A stretch of DNA of 39,004 nucleotides from Pseudoxanthomonas mexicana (GCF_010093385.1 NZ_PDWV01000039.1:1-39004), one strand, 5' to 3'; counted from the first letter of the stretch, positions 29,799 through 38,437 are shown. Notes: a model not told the origin generated them from the sequence alone. Translations and numbers: made by a program.

Positions 29799-29830
29799 AT
29801 TGTAAGCCCTGGCATCGCTCTGACGATGCC
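29799..29830. promoter_or_regulatory. Divergent grxD-sodB control region with inverted repeat
   Basis: An inverted repeat GGCATCG/CGATGCC (29811-29817, 29824-29830) with a 6-nt spacer lies next to a TACAAT (-10-like, minus strand, 29799-29804) that could serve grxD. The -35 region is poor. The position between two iron/redox-related genes makes it a candidate operator. Confidence 0.35.
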
Positions 29831-29871
29831 CGGCATGCCTCTTGCCCCGCCTAGCACAAGGAAACCGAGCC

Positions 29872-30450
29872 ATGGCCATCGAACTGCCCCCCCTGCCCTA
29901 CGACCGCACCGCCCTGGAACCGCACATCTCCGGCGAGACCATCGACTTCCACTACGGCAAGCACCACAAGACCTATGTGGACAACCTCAACAAGCTGATC
30001 GAAGGCACCGAGTTCGCCGATGCGTCGCTGGAAGAGATCGTGCGCAAGTCGCAGGGCGGCATGTTCAACAACGCCGCGCAGGTCTGGAACCACACCTTCT
30101 ACTGGAACTGCCTCAAGCCCAATGGCGGCGGCGAGCCGACCGGCAAGCTGGCCGAACTGATCAACAAGACCTTCGGCGATTTCGCCAAGTTCAAGGAAGA
30201 GTTCACCAAGACCGCCATCGGCACCTTCGGCTCCGGCTGGGGCTGGCTGGTGCAGCGCCCGGACGGTTCGCTGGCGCTGGTCAGCACCTCCAATGCCGCC
30301 ACCCCGCTGACCGGCGAGGACAAGCCGCTACTGACGATCGACGTGTGGGAGCACGCCTACTACATCGATTACCGTAATGCGCGCCCGAAGTACGTCGAGT
30401 CCTTCTGGGCCTTGGTCAACTGGGCCTTCGTGGCCGGCAACCTGCGCTGA
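29872..30450 (+). CDS. sodB: Superoxide dismutase [Fe]
   Basis: A 192-residue cytosolic dismutase that turns superoxide into oxygen and peroxide. The metal ligands are His27, His74, Asp157 and His161 ([23 protein letters not shown]). Gln70 in NNAAQVWNH is the position that marks the iron enzyme; the manganese type has its Gln elsewhere. Length is normal. The start [10 protein letters not shown] has AAGGA upstream. It stands alone with a strong terminator and is divergent from grxD. Confidence 0.96.
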   Translation: MAIELPPLPYDRTALEPHISGETIDFHYGKHHKTYVDNLNKLIEGTEFADASLEEIVRKSQGGMFNNAAQVWNHTFYWNCLKPNGGGEPTGKLAELINKTFGDFAKFKEEFTKTAIGTFGSGWGWLVQRPDGSLALVSTSNAATPLTGEDKPLLTIDVWEHAYYIDYRNARPKYVESFWALVNWAFVAGNLR

Positions 30451-30473
30451 TCGCAGGCGCCCGCACCACGCGC

Positions 30474-30506
30474 AAACGGCCGGGGAAACCCGGCCGTTTC
30501 CGTTTC
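30474..30506 (+). terminator. Terminator of sodB
   Basis: A perfect 11-bp stem AAACGGCCGGG/CCCGGCCGTTT with GAAA loop and the tail CCGTTTC, 23 bp after the sodB stop. The hairpin is identical to that after the TonB-dependent receptor gene. Confidence 0.9.
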
Positions 30507-30603
30507 GCGACGCTGGCTGCCGGATGAATCCCGGCCACCCTGGTGTCAACACGCACTGCGATGCAGGCGTTCCCCGAGCGTGGTCCCACCCGAGGAGAAC
30601 ACC

Positions 30604-31029
30604 ATGGCACTGCGTTACGGATTGGCTGGATCCCTGCTCCCCGCCCTGCTCGCGATGTCGGCGACCGCCGAAGCTGCGCCACGCGATCGCGACAACAACC
30701 CACCCGGACCGGTAGGTGGTCCAGGCACCAACTGGGAGAATCCGCCGGGCTGGAAGGGCGGTCCCGGCGCGTCGCCCGACCGGCGCTGGTACCGCCACGG
30801 CGGGAAGCGCTCCGAGTTCGTCGTCGTCAAGCACGGTTACTACTTCAACCCGCCGTATGGGTACTGGCACCCGCGCTACGGCCTGTGGAACCAGGCCAGG
30901 CGCTGCTGGTTCGACCTCGACCACAACCCGCCGGGACCGCGCGGTGGCCGCGGTACCAACTGGGAGAATCCTCCGGGCCCCAGGGGCGGGCCGGGCGCGT
31001 CACCGGACAGGTTCGGGCGTTGCCGCTGA
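30604..31029 (+). CDS. Small secreted Gly/Pro-rich protein with two 30-residue repeats
   Basis: A 141-residue protein I do not recognise. A signal peptide (about 1-25, ATAEA-APR) precedes repeat 1 (31-60) and repeat 2 (107-136), which agree at 25 of 30 residues around the core GTNWENPPG and the end GGPGASPDR. Between them lies an aromatic, basic stretch with VVVKHGYYFNPPYGYWHPRYG and WNQARRCWFDLD. The two Cys (101 and 140) could pair. Composition suggests an exported, extended or wall/surface protein. GAGGAG lies six bases before the ATG, so expression is credible. It sits between sodB and purK with its own terminator. No enzyme motif is visible. Confidence 0.85.
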   Translation: MALRYGLAGSLLPALLAMSATAEAAPRDRDNNPPGPVGGPGTNWENPPGWKGGPGASPDRRWYRHGGKRSEFVVVKHGYYFNPPYGYWHPRYGLWNQARRCWFDLDHNPPGPRGGRGTNWENPPGPRGGPGASPDRFGRCR

Positions 31030-31050
31030 GGCGCGGCATCGCGCAATGCA

Positions 31051-31080
31051 GAACGGCCGGGTGATCCGGCCGTTCTTCGC
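31051..31080 (+). terminator. Terminator after the two-repeat secreted protein
   Basis: A 10-bp perfect stem GAACGGCCGG/CCGGCCGTTC with a 5-nt loop and tail TTCGCTTC. It stands between convergent genes and may also serve purK, although the tail on that side is poor. Confidence 0.8.
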
Positions 31081-31098
31081 TTCAGGCAGTCGCCGACG

Positions 31099-32241
31099 TC
31101 AGGCCGTGAGCCGCGCGACGACCGGCGCGACCTGCGCCTGCCGCCCAAGGGCGACACCGACGCGTGCCAGCGCATGGGCGAGCGCTACGGCATCGTCGGC
31201 CCGCAGCGTGGCGTGGCCGACCTTGCGTCCGGCGCGCGGTTCCTTGCCATAGTCGTGCCAGTGGCCACCGGCCTCCTGCAGGACAGACGCGGCATCAGGC
31301 ATCTCGCCGATCCAGTTCAACATGCAGGCATGGCCCAGCGCGCGCGTCTCGCCGAGCGGGAGGCCCAGCACGGCGCGCAGGTGGTTCTGGAACTGCGAGG
31401 TTTCCGCGCCCTCGATGGTCCAGTGGCCCGAGTTGTGCACGCGTGGTGCCATCTCGTTGGCGAGCAGCTCGCCGTCCCGATAGAACAGCTCCAGCGCGAA
31501 CACACCCACGTAGTCGAGCGACTCCGCCAACCTCCGCGCGTGCGCATAGGCCGCTTGGGCCAGTGCAGCATCGACGTGTGCCGGTGCCAGGCTGGCCGAC
31601 AGTACGCCGTCGACATGCCAGTTTTCGGTCAACGGCCAGGTGCGGAACTCGCCATCGCGGCCACGCACGGCGACAACGGACAGTTCTCGCTCGAACGGAA
31701 TGAAGGCTTCGACGATCAGGCCCACGGTCCCGGCCTGCGCACCCAGCGCGTGCCAGGCCGTATCCACGTCGGCAAGCGACTTGATGCGGAATTGCCCTTT
31801 GCCGTCATAGCCCAGTCGACGCGTCTTGAGGATGCAGGCGCCCCCGAGTCGATCGACTTCGCGACGCAGTACGTCGAGGCTGCCGATATCGGCGAAGGCG
31901 CCGACGGGAATCCCCAGTTCGCGGAACAGGCTCTTCTCCACTAGGCGATCCTGCGCCACCGCCAGCGCGCGGGGATTGGGAAACACGGGAACCCGCTGCG
32001 CCAGCCACTCCGCGCTCTCCGCGGGCACGTTCTCGAAATCGAAGGTGGCCACGTCGACCTTCGACGCGAACTCGGCCAGGGCCGATTCGTCGCGGTAGTC
32101 GCCGACCAGCAGCGGCGCGAACTGGCCCGCACAGGCGTCCGCCGCGGTGTCCATCACCAGGAAGCGCAGGCCCAGTGGCGCGCCGGCGAGCGCCATCATG
32201 CGTGCCAGCTGCCCTCCGCCCAGGATGCCGACCGTCGTCAT
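31099..32241 (-). CDS. purK: N5-carboxyaminoimidazole ribonucleotide synthase
   Basis: A 380-residue ATP-grasp enzyme of purine synthesis that makes N5-CAIR from AIR, bicarbonate and ATP. The N-terminal [12 protein letters not shown], the ATP-grasp segment [13 protein letters not shown], and the ENVP and [16 protein letters not shown] motifs are all present. Length is normal. The start overlaps the purE stop in ATGA, so the pair is coupled. Confidence 0.97.
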   Translation of the reverse strand: MTTVGILGGGQLARMMALAGAPLGLRFLVMDTAADACAGQFAPLLVGDYRDESALAEFASKVDVATFDFENVPAESAEWLAQRVPVFPNPRALAVAQDRLVEKSLFRELGIPVGAFADIGSLDVLRREVDRLGGACILKTRRLGYDGKGQFRIKSLADVDTAWHALGAQAGTVGLIVEAFIPFERELSVVAVRGRDGEFRTWPLTENWHVDGVLSASLAPAHVDAALAQAAYAHARRLAESLDYVGVFALELFYRDGELLANEMAPRVHNSGHWTIEGAETSQFQNHLRAVLGLPLGETRALGHACMLNWIGEMPDAASVLQEAGGHWHDYGKEPRAGRKVGHATLRADDAVALAHALARVGVALGRQAQVAPVVARLTA

Positions 32242-32747
32242 AGTGGCTGACGCGGGTCGTCGTGCGCCATCACGTCATCGGTCTGGCGCGCGCGGAACGC
32301 GGCCAGCGCCGCACCGATGGCCGGATATTCCGCCGCCAGCATCGCCGCGGCGAACAGGCCGGCATTGGCGGCACCCGCGTTGCCGATGGCGAACGTGGCC
32401 ACCGGGATGCCGGCCGGCATCTGCACGATGGACAGCAGCGAATCCATGCCATTGAGCGCCTTCGACTGCACCGGTACGCCGAGCACGGGCACCGCGGTCT
32501 TGGCCGCCAGCATGCCGGGCAGGTGGGCCGCGCCGCCGGCGCCGGCGATGATCGCCCGCAGGCCGCGCGGGGCGGCGGCTTCCGCGTACGAGAACAGCAC
32601 GTCGGGCGTGCGGTGTGCCGACACCACTTTCACCTCGTAGGGCACGCCCAGCGCCTCCAGCTTCTGCGCGGCGTGCTGCATGGTGTCCCAGTCGGAGCGG
32701 GAACCCATCACGATGCCCACCACGGGGCTGGATACGCTGGCGGTCAT
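32238..32747 (-). CDS. purE: N5-carboxyaminoimidazole ribonucleotide mutase
   Basis: A 169-residue class I PurE that converts N5-CAIR to CAIR, partner of PurK. The active-site loops MGSRSDW (14-20), SAHRTPD and [11 protein letters not shown] are present. I use the ATG at 32747, which has GAGGAC in front; an in-frame start at 32765 is possible but has less support. It lies divergent from the Trm112-like gene, with a TAGAAT -10 box (32772-32777, minus strand) in the 67-bp gap. Confidence 0.97.
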   Translation of the reverse strand: MTASVSSPVVGIVMGSRSDWDTMQHAAQKLEALGVPYEVKVVSAHRTPDVLFSYAEAAAPRGLRAIIAGAGGAAHLPGMLAAKTAVPVLGVPVQSKALNGMDSLLSIVQMPAGIPVATFAIGNAGAANAGLFAAAMLAAEYPAIGAALAAFRARQTDDVMAHDDPRQPL

Positions 32748-32771
32748 GGCCGTCCTCGGTCGCAAAGACGT

Positions 32772-32777
32772 ATTCTA
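32772..32777 (-). promoter_or_regulatory. Possible -10 box of purEK
   Basis: TAGAAT on the minus strand, 24 bp before the purE ATG. No good -35 match at 16-18 nt. I saw no PurR-type palindrome here. Confidence 0.4.
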
Positions 32778-32814
32778 CCCTCCTGACTGAATCACCGATC
32801 GAGCCCCCACCTCC

Positions 32815-33084
32815 ATGGACCGCAAACTGCTGGACCTGCTGTGCTGCCCCACCACCCGCCAGCCGCTGGCCGTGCTGGAGACACGCGGGCTGGAAGCGCT
32901 GAACCGCGCCATCGCCGCGGGCCAGGTCAAGCGCGCCGACGACGCACCGCAGGCCGAGGCGCTGCGCGAAGCCCTGGTGACGCACGACCGCAAGACCGTC
33001 TACCGCGTCGAGGACGGCATTCCCGTCCTGCTCGCCGAGGAAGCGATCGCCACCGCGCAGGTCGACGACTTCCCCGCCCGATGA
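32815..33084 (+). CDS. Trm112-like protein without the zinc-ribbon CxxC
   Basis: An 89-residue protein with the ends of the bacterial Trm112/YcaR (UPF0434) family: LLDLLCCPTTRQPL at the N-terminus and YRVEDGIPVLLAEEA near the C-terminus. Typical members are about 60 residues with CPxC and a further Cys pair binding zinc. Here CPTT breaks the first pair and the second is missing, and the middle is longer by some 25 helical, charged residues. A zinc-binding or methyltransferase-activating role is thus doubtful. Its TGA overlaps the nadC start in ATGA, so it is translated together with nadC. Confidence 0.85.
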   Translation: MDRKLLDLLCCPTTRQPLAVLETRGLEALNRAIAAGQVKRADDAPQAEALREALVTHDRKTVYRVEDGIPVLLAEEAIATAQVDDFPAR

Positions 33085-33947
33085 GCCCGCGTCCGACGCC
33101 CCCACCCGCGGACCTCGTGGCCTCGGATGCCGCGCGCGCGCTGGCCGAGGATGTCGGCAGCGGCGATGTCACCGCCGCGCTGCTGCCCGACGCCGCCGAC
33201 ATCGCCTATCTGCTCTGCAAGGAAGACGCCGTTGTCGCGGGCCGCCCGTGGTTCGACGCCTGCCACCGCGCGCTCGATCCAGAGGTGCGCATCGACTGGC
33301 GCGTGCAGGACGGCGACCGCGTTCCGGCCGGCACCGTGCTGGCCACCTTGTCGGGCCACACGCGCGCCCTGGTCACCGCCGAACGTACCGCACTGAACTT
33401 CCTGCAGACGCTGTCGGGCACGGCCACCACCACGGCCGCGTACGTGGATGCCGTACGTGGTACCGGCTGCACCATCCTCGACACCCGCAAGACCCTGCCC
33501 GGCCTGCGCCTGGCGCAGAAGTACGCCGTCCGCTGCGGCGGCGGACAGAACCACCGCATCGGCCTGTACGACGCCGTAATGCTGAAGGAAAACCACGTGC
33601 GTGCCGCAGGCTCGCTCACGGCCGCGATCCGTGCGGCCCGCACCGCGCAACCCACGCTGCCACTGATCGTGGAAGTGGAAACCCTGGCGCAGCTGGACGA
33701 AGCGCTGGCCGAAGGCTGCGAGCGCATCCTGATCGACGACTTCGATGCCGCGTCGCGTCGTGAAGCGGTCCGTCGCGCCAAGTCCCCGCCTTTCGACGGG
33801 CGCATTCCGCTGGAAGTGTCGGGCGGCGTGGACATGACCACGCTCCGCGACATCGCCGCCGACGGCGTGGACTTCGTGTCCATCGGCGGCCTGACCAAGC
33901 ACGTCCGCGCCATCGACCTGTCGATGAAGCTGGGCCCTGCACCATGA
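33081..33947 (+). CDS. nadC: Quinolinate phosphoribosyltransferase
   Basis: A 288-residue enzyme of NAD synthesis that turns quinolinate and PRPP into nicotinate mononucleotide with loss of CO2. It has the N-terminal sandwich domain, ERTALNFLQTLSG (101-113), DTRKTLPGLR (134-143), CGGGQNHR (152-159), the EVE segment and the C-terminal SGGV phosphate site. Length is normal. The ATG at 33081 overlaps the previous gene's stop. No nadA or nadB is near. Confidence 0.96.
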   Translation: MSPRPTPPPADLVASDAARALAEDVGSGDVTAALLPDAADIAYLLCKEDAVVAGRPWFDACHRALDPEVRIDWRVQDGDRVPAGTVLATLSGHTRALVTAERTALNFLQTLSGTATTTAAYVDAVRGTGCTILDTRKTLPGLRLAQKYAVRCGGGQNHRIGLYDAVMLKENHVRAAGSLTAAIRAARTAQPTLPLIVEVETLAQLDEALAEGCERILIDDFDAASRREAVRRAKSPPFDGRIPLEVSGGVDMTTLRDIAADGVDFVSIGGLTKHVRAIDLSMKLGPAP

Positions 33948-33954
33948 GTCCTGC

Positions 33955-34290
33955 GTGTCGCCGCTGAGTGCCCTGCTGTGGCTGCTGGCGGCCGGCGCCG
34001 GTTTCGCCTACTGGAATGCGGCGCGTGCCGCGGCGGAGCGCGCCGGCGAGCTGGGCCGCAACGCCTGCAAGGCGGCGGGGGTGATCTGGCTGGACCAGAG
34101 CGTGCACGCCAACGGCCTGCGCCTGCGCCGCGGCGAGGACGGCTGGCTAGGATTCGAGCGCAGCTTCCGCTTCGAGTACTCGCACGACGGCACCGACCGC
34201 CATGTCGGCCGGCTTGTCCTGCGCCAGGGACGGCTGGTGTCGTTCGTGGGCCCGGTGGCGCCGTCGGTTACGCCGCTGGGCCCGCACTGA
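33955..34290 (+). CDS. DUF3301-type small membrane protein
   Basis: A 111-residue protein with one N-terminal membrane helix (about 4-22, LLWLLAAGAGFAYW) and a soluble part containing RNACKAAGVIWLDQSV, LRLRRGEDGWLGFERSFRFEYS, the pattern of the DUF3301 family. Function unknown. I take the GTG at 33955, 8 bp after nadC; the ATG that overlaps the nadC stop in another frame closes after seven codons. It is the last gene of the Trm112-like-nadC unit. Confidence 0.8.
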   Translation: MSPLSALLWLLAAGAGFAYWNAARAAAERAGELGRNACKAAGVIWLDQSVHANGLRLRRGEDGWLGFERSFRFEYSHDGTDRHVGRLVLRQGRLVSFVGPVAPSVTPLGPH

Positions 34291-34331
34291 GAACTCTGCA
34301 GCGCCTTCCGGCAGGCGCCAGCCGATCTGGG

Positions 34332-34784
34332 TTACTTCACCACGCGCAGGAAAGGCGGGCGCTTGCCGCCGGACGGCGGGGTGTGGTCATCGGGCGGGGT
34401 ATCCGTCGTGGGCGCGTCACCGCCGCTCTCTTCGCCCGTATCGGCATCGTGCGTCACGTCTTCCGGCAGCGCCATGCCCTGCCCCGTCTCGCGCGAGTAG
34501 ATCGCCAGCACGGCGCTGATGGGCACGTAGACGGGCTGGCTCACCCCCCCGAAGCGCGCGGTGAAACTGACAGCGTCGTTGTCGATCATCAGCCGCACCA
34601 CCGCACGCTCGGCAATGTTCAGTACCACCTTGCCTTCCTTCACCGCACTCGCCGGCACCTGGACGCCGGCCTGGGTGGCGTCCACCAGCAGGTGCGGGGT
34701 CATGCCGTTGTCGGCGATCCATTCGTTCAACGCCCGCAGCAGGTACGGACGGTGGCTGGTCATGCGGGAGGAGGCGTCGGTCAT
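34332..34784 (-). CDS. sspB: ClpXP protease specificity-enhancing factor SspB
   Basis: A 150-residue adaptor that hands ssrA-tagged proteins to ClpXP. The folded domain (about 8-112, with RPYLLRALNEWIADNGMTPHL and FTARFGGVSQPVYVP) is followed by a flexible acidic, Pro/Gly-rich linker and the C-terminal ClpX-binding tail PFLRVVK. The usual start is either 34784 or an internal ATG seven codons later. It follows sspA by 61 bp. Confidence 0.95.
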   Translation of the reverse strand: MTDASSRMTSHRPYLLRALNEWIADNGMTPHLLVDATQAGVQVPASAVKEGKVVLNIAERAVVRLMIDNDAVSFTARFGGVSQPVYVPISAVLAIYSRETGQGMALPEDVTHDADTGEESGGDAPTTDTPPDDHTPPSGGKRPPFLRVVK

Positions 34785-34845
34785 TTCATTTCTCGGCGGC
34801 CATCGCGGCGTGGCGGCGCGCGGCCAGGCCCGGCGGGTTCGCCGG

Positions 34846-35481
34846 TCAGGCCGGGATCTCGCGCAGCTTCCTTTCCGCGTCGGTCAGGCTGCGCAGGAAT
34901 CCGGGGTGGCGGAAGATGCGGTTGCCGTAGTCGTCGATGGCCTTGCCGTCCTTCGGCAGCGGCACGTCCAGCGACGGCAGGCGCCAGATGATCGGGGCCA
35001 TCGCGCAATCGGCCAGGCTCATTTCGGGATTGAGGAAGAACTTGCTGGCCTTGAACAGCGGCACGGACGCGGTCAGCAGTTCCTTCAGGCGCTTGCGGCC
35101 GGCGTCGGCCTGCTGCTTGTTGCCCAGCTGGATCGCCTGCACCTGCGGCACCCAGTCGTGCTCGATGCGCAGCATCGCCAGCCGCAGGCGCGCACGCGAA
35201 AGCGGGTCCACGGGCATCAGCGGCGGATGCGGATAGCGCTCGTCCAGGTACTCGCTGACGACGGACGCGGCGTACAGCACCAGATCGCGCTCCACCAGGG
35301 TGGGCACGGAATGGTAGGGATTGAGGTCGATGAGGTCTTCGGGCGGATTCTGCGGGTCCACCGGCACCAGGTCGTAGGTGACGCCCTTGGCGGCGAGCAC
35401 CAGCCGCACGCGGTGGCACAGCACGTCATCGGTGGAGGAAAACAACGTCAGTGTATTGCGCATACGTGGGCTCGCAGCCAT
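34846..35481 (-). CDS. sspA: Stringent starvation protein A
   Basis: A 211-residue GST-fold protein that binds RNA polymerase and modulates transcription under starvation and acid stress. The thioredoxin-like N-domain (LTLFSSTDDVLCHRVRLVL, with the conserved NPYHSVPTLVERD) and the helical C-domain with the PHPPLMP loop are intact. I use the ATG at 35481, which has GGAG eight bases before it; MRNTLTL at 35463 is an alternative. It heads sspA-sspB, and its promoter should lie in the 179-bp gap behind petC. Confidence 0.95.
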   Translation of the reverse strand: MAASPRMRNTLTLFSSTDDVLCHRVRLVLAAKGVTYDLVPVDPQNPPEDLIDLNPYHSVPTLVERDLVLYAASVVSEYLDERYPHPPLMPVDPLSRARLRLAMLRIEHDWVPQVQAIQLGNKQQADAGRKRLKELLTASVPLFKASKFFLNPEMSLADCAMAPIIWRLPSLDVPLPKDGKAIDDYGNRIFRHPGFLRSLTDAERKLREIPA

Positions 35482-35612
35482 TCACGGCTCTCCGACGACC
35501 GGAATCCGCCGATCGCACCGACGCCGCCAGCCCCTTGCTGACGGTCGCCACGTCCCTGAGTGTGCAATCCCCGCCCGGAAAAGCCAAGCAAACCCGGCCG
35601 GCTTTGACCCTG

Positions 35613-35638
35613 CGGGTGCGGGCTGCGGCCCGCACCCG
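35613..35638 (-). terminator. Hairpin downstream of the petABC operon
   Basis: A perfect 11-bp GC-rich stem CGGGTGCGGGC/GCCCGCACCCG with a 4-nt loop, 23 bp after the petC stop. The T-run is missing, so termination there may need Rho, or the hairpin only protects the mRNA end. Confidence 0.6.
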
Positions 35639-35660
35639 TGGCGTCGGACGCGCGACGTCG

Positions 35661-36407
35661 TTAGTGGACGTCCTTCCAGTACTCCTGCTTCAGCAGGTAG
35701 GCCAGGAACGTCAGCGCGGCCAGGAACAGGATCACCCACACACCGACGCTCTGGCGCTTCAGGGCCGCCGGCTCGCCGACATACTCCAGGAAGTTGGTGA
35801 TGTCGCGCGCGGTCTGGTCGAACTCCTGCGCGCTCTGGCGGCCGGCCTGCGCCACCTTCAGACCCTCGACGTGGCGTTCGCCGGTGGCCGGATCGACCGG
35901 GCCGAATTCGGCGTGCTGCAGGCCCTGCAACTCCCACAGCGGGTTGGGCATGGAAGCGTTGGGAAACAGCTTGTTGTTCCAGCCCAGCGGGCGCGATTCG
36001 TCCAGGTAGAAGGACTTCAGGTAGGTGTAGATCCAGTCGCTGCCACGCACGCGCGAGATCACGCTCAGGTCAGGCGGCATCTTGCCGAACCACTTCTCGC
36101 CGCCCGCGGCAGGCATGGACACCTGCACCTGCTCGCCGAACTTGGCGCCGGTGAAGTTGAGGTTCTTCATCACCTCGTCTTCGGTCAGGCCCAGGTCCTC
36201 GGCCATGCGCGAGTAGCGCATGTACTTCAACGAATGGCAGCCCGCGCAGTAGTTCATGTACAGCTGCGCACCGCGCTGCAGCGAGGCGCGGTCGCTCAGG
36301 TCGTTGCCGGCCTGGAGCGTGGCGCCGCCGCCGGCGGCGAACGCGGAGAACGAGATCAGCAACCCGCTGGCGAAGACAGCTAGGCGAGAGGCGAAAGTCT
36401 TAGTCAT
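35661..36407 (-). CDS. petC: Cytochrome c1 of the bc1 complex
   Basis: A 248-residue membrane-anchored c-type cytochrome that passes electrons from the Rieske protein to cytochrome c. A signal peptide (1-24) is followed by the heme site CAGCH (54-58), the PPDLS segment, a Met ligand in ASMPNPLW, and a C-terminal anchor helix (about 221-241). The start overlaps the cytochrome b stop by 8 bp. Confidence 0.96.
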   Translation of the reverse strand: MTKTFASRLAVFASGLLISFSAFAAGGGATLQAGNDLSDRASLQRGAQLYMNYCAGCHSLKYMRYSRMAEDLGLTEDEVMKNLNFTGAKFGEQVQVSMPAAGGEKWFGKMPPDLSVISRVRGSDWIYTYLKSFYLDESRPLGWNNKLFPNASMPNPLWELQGLQHAEFGPVDPATGERHVEGLKVAQAGRQSAQEFDQTARDITNFLEYVGEPAALKRQSVGVWVILFLAALTFLAYLLKQEYWKDVH

Positions 36408-37659
36408 GCGTCGTCACCCGCTCGGGCACTGGCTTGGTCTTGTCGATCTTGGTCCAGATCGGCATGGTCAGGAAGAACAGGAAGTAGAAGCCGGTCAGGA
36501 AGCGGCCGACGATCGTTTCCACCGGGTCCGTGCCCGGGCCGGCGCCGATCTTGCCCAGCCAGACGAAGCTGATCGCGAACAGGCCCAGCAGCACCTTGGA
36601 CATCAGGCCGCGGTAGCGGTAGGACTTCACCTTCGCACGGTCCAGCCACGGCACCAGGAACAGGATCGCGATGGCGCCGAACATCACCAGCACGCCGCCC
36701 AGCTTGTCGGGCACCACGCGCAGCATCGCGTAGTAGGGCGTGTAGTACCACACCGGCTTGATGTGCGCCGGCGTGACCAGCTTATTGGCCTCGGTGAAGT
36801 TGTCGTGCTCCAGGAACCAGCCGCCCATGGCCGGCGCGAAGAACACGATGAAGGCCGCGATGATCAGGAAGCCGCCGACATAGAAGCCGTCCTTCACCGT
36901 GTAGTACGGGTGGAACGGCACGCCGTCGGCCGGCGCGGTGGGCGACCAGCGGTTGCCCTTCGGGCCCTTCTTGATCTCCACGCCGTCGGGGTTGTTCGAA
37001 CCGACTTCGTGCAGCGCGAAGATGTGCAGCACCACCAGCAGCAGCAGCACCAGCGGCAGCGCGATGACGTGCAGGGCGAAGAAACGGTTCAGCGTGGCGT
37101 CGCTGGGCAGGTAGTCGCCCATGATCCACTCGGTCAGGCCGTTGCCGATCACCGGAATGGCGCCGAACAGCGAGATGATGACCTTGGCGCCCCAGAACGA
37201 CATCTGGCCCCACGGCAGCACGTAGCCCAGGAAGGCTTCGGCCATCAGCACCAGGTAGATCAGCATGCCCAGGATCCACACCAGTTCGCGCGGCTTCTGG
37301 TACGAGCCGTACATCAGGCCGCGGAACATGTGGATGTAGACGACGATGAAGAACAGCGAGGCGCCGGTGCTGTGCATGTAGCGGATCAGCCAGCCCCACT
37401 CCACGTCGCGCATGATGTACTCGACCGAGGCGAACGCTTCCGCCGCGCTCGGCTTGAAGTGCATCGTCAGGAAGATGCCGGTCAGGATCTGGTTGACCAG
37501 CACCACGATCGACAGCACGCCGAAGATGTACCAGATGTTGAAATTCTTGGGCGCGTAGTACTCGCTCATGTGCTTGCGGTACACGGGCATGAAGCCCGGC
37601 GCGCGCGCGTTGAACCAGTCCATCACGCCATCGGCGGTACGGGGGAAGATGTTCGCCAT
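36400..37659 (-). CDS. petB: Cytochrome b of the bc1 complex
   Basis: A 419-residue integral membrane protein with eight helices and two b hemes. Heme-ligand histidines are in the YMHSTGASLFF region and HVIALP. The quinol-site motif appears as PVIG... followed by the PEWYF equivalent KPVWYYTPYYAML, where the usual Glu of PEWY is replaced within PVWY, as in other xanthomonad sequences I recall. Length is normal. It lies 3 bp after petA. Confidence 0.95.
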   Translation of the reverse strand: MANIFPRTADGVMDWFNARAPGFMPVYRKHMSEYYAPKNFNIWYIFGVLSIVVLVNQILTGIFLTMHFKPSAAEAFASVEYIMRDVEWGWLIRYMHSTGASLFFIVVYIHMFRGLMYGSYQKPRELVWILGMLIYLVLMAEAFLGYVLPWGQMSFWGAKVIISLFGAIPVIGNGLTEWIMGDYLPSDATLNRFFALHVIALPLVLLLLVVLHIFALHEVGSNNPDGVEIKKGPKGNRWSPTAPADGVPFHPYYTVKDGFYVGGFLIIAAFIVFFAPAMGGWFLEHDNFTEANKLVTPAHIKPVWYYTPYYAMLRVVPDKLGGVLVMFGAIAILFLVPWLDRAKVKSYRYRGLMSKVLLGLFAISFVWLGKIGAGPGTDPVETIVGRFLTGFYFLFFLTMPIWTKIDKTKPVPERVTTHD

Positions 37660-37662
37660 GGC

Positions 37663-38271
37663 TTATGCCCCCTGCGGGTCGAGACCGACGACGATCGTCG
37701 TGTCGTTCTCGTAGTAATGCGGCGGCACCACCAGGTTGGTGGGTGCGGGCACGCCCTGGAACACGCGGCCGGCCATGTCGAAGCGCGACTTGTGGCAGGG
37801 GCAGAAGTAGCCGCCCTTCCAGTTCGGGTCGTACGGCTCGGGCTTGATCTCGGCGGCCATCTCGGGCGAGCAGCCCAGATGGGTGCACAGGCCGACCAGC
37901 ACGGAGATCTCCGGCTTCAGCGAGCGCGTCTCACCCTTGATGTAGGCCGGTTGCTGGTCGAGGTTCTCCGACTGCGGGTCGCGAAGGTTCGCGTCCAGCG
38001 TGGGCAGCGCGTCGAGCACGGCCTTGGAACGCTTCACGATCCAGATCGGCTGGCCGCGCCATTCCAGGATCAGGCGCTGGCCCTCCTGCAAGCCACTGAT
38101 GTCGGCGGTCACCGGGGCACCGGCCAGCTTGGCCCGGGCGCTCGGATTCCACGACTTGATAAAAGGCACAGCTGCAATACCGGCACCTACTGCACCCCCC
38201 ACGGCGGTGGTCGCAGTCAGGAACCGGCGTCGGCCCGTATTCACAGGCCCATTGACCCCATCGATGGCCAT
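37663..38271 (-). CDS. petA: Rieske iron-sulfur subunit of the bc1 complex
   Basis: A 202-residue [2Fe-2S] protein. The N-terminus GRRRFLTATTAVGG is a twin-arginine signal that stays as membrane anchor. Cluster ligands are Cys129 and His131 (CTHLGC) and Cys157 and His160 (CPCHKS); Cys134 and Cys159 form the usual disulfide. GGAG lies eight bases before the ATG. It is the first gene of petABC. Confidence 0.97.
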   Translation of the reverse strand: MAIDGVNGPVNTGRRRFLTATTAVGGAVGAGIAAVPFIKSWNPSARAKLAGAPVTADISGLQEGQRLILEWRGQPIWIVKRSKAVLDALPTLDANLRDPQSENLDQQPAYIKGETRSLKPEISVLVGLCTHLGCSPEMAAEIKPEPYDPNWKGGYFCPCHKSRFDMAGRVFQGVPAPTNLVVPPHYYENDTTIVVGLDPQGA

Positions 38272-38355
38272 CCGGCACTCCGCAAAACAATCAGGTAGCT
38301 AAAAAGGCTGCCAAGGCCGCCCCCATGGACCGGTACGGGCCGCAAAAGACGGCAA

Positions 38356-38385
38356 AGTGTAACGGATGGCTTAATGGGCCGACAA
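38356..38385 (-). promoter_or_regulatory. Promoter of petABC
   Basis: On the minus strand TTGTCG (38380-38385) and TACACT (38356-38361) are 18 nt apart. A leader of about 78 nt to petA would follow. Nothing else is seen in 38272-38437. Confidence 0.7.
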
Positions 38386-38437
38386 CGGCTGCCGCGGAAT
38401 CAATGGCTTGCGTGCATCCGGGACCGCCTGTCCCCGC

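Noticed and set aside
36256..38298. Plus-strand open frame of 680 codons opposite petABC
   Set aside because: His/Gln/Arg-rich antisense of the bc1 genes with no domain character.
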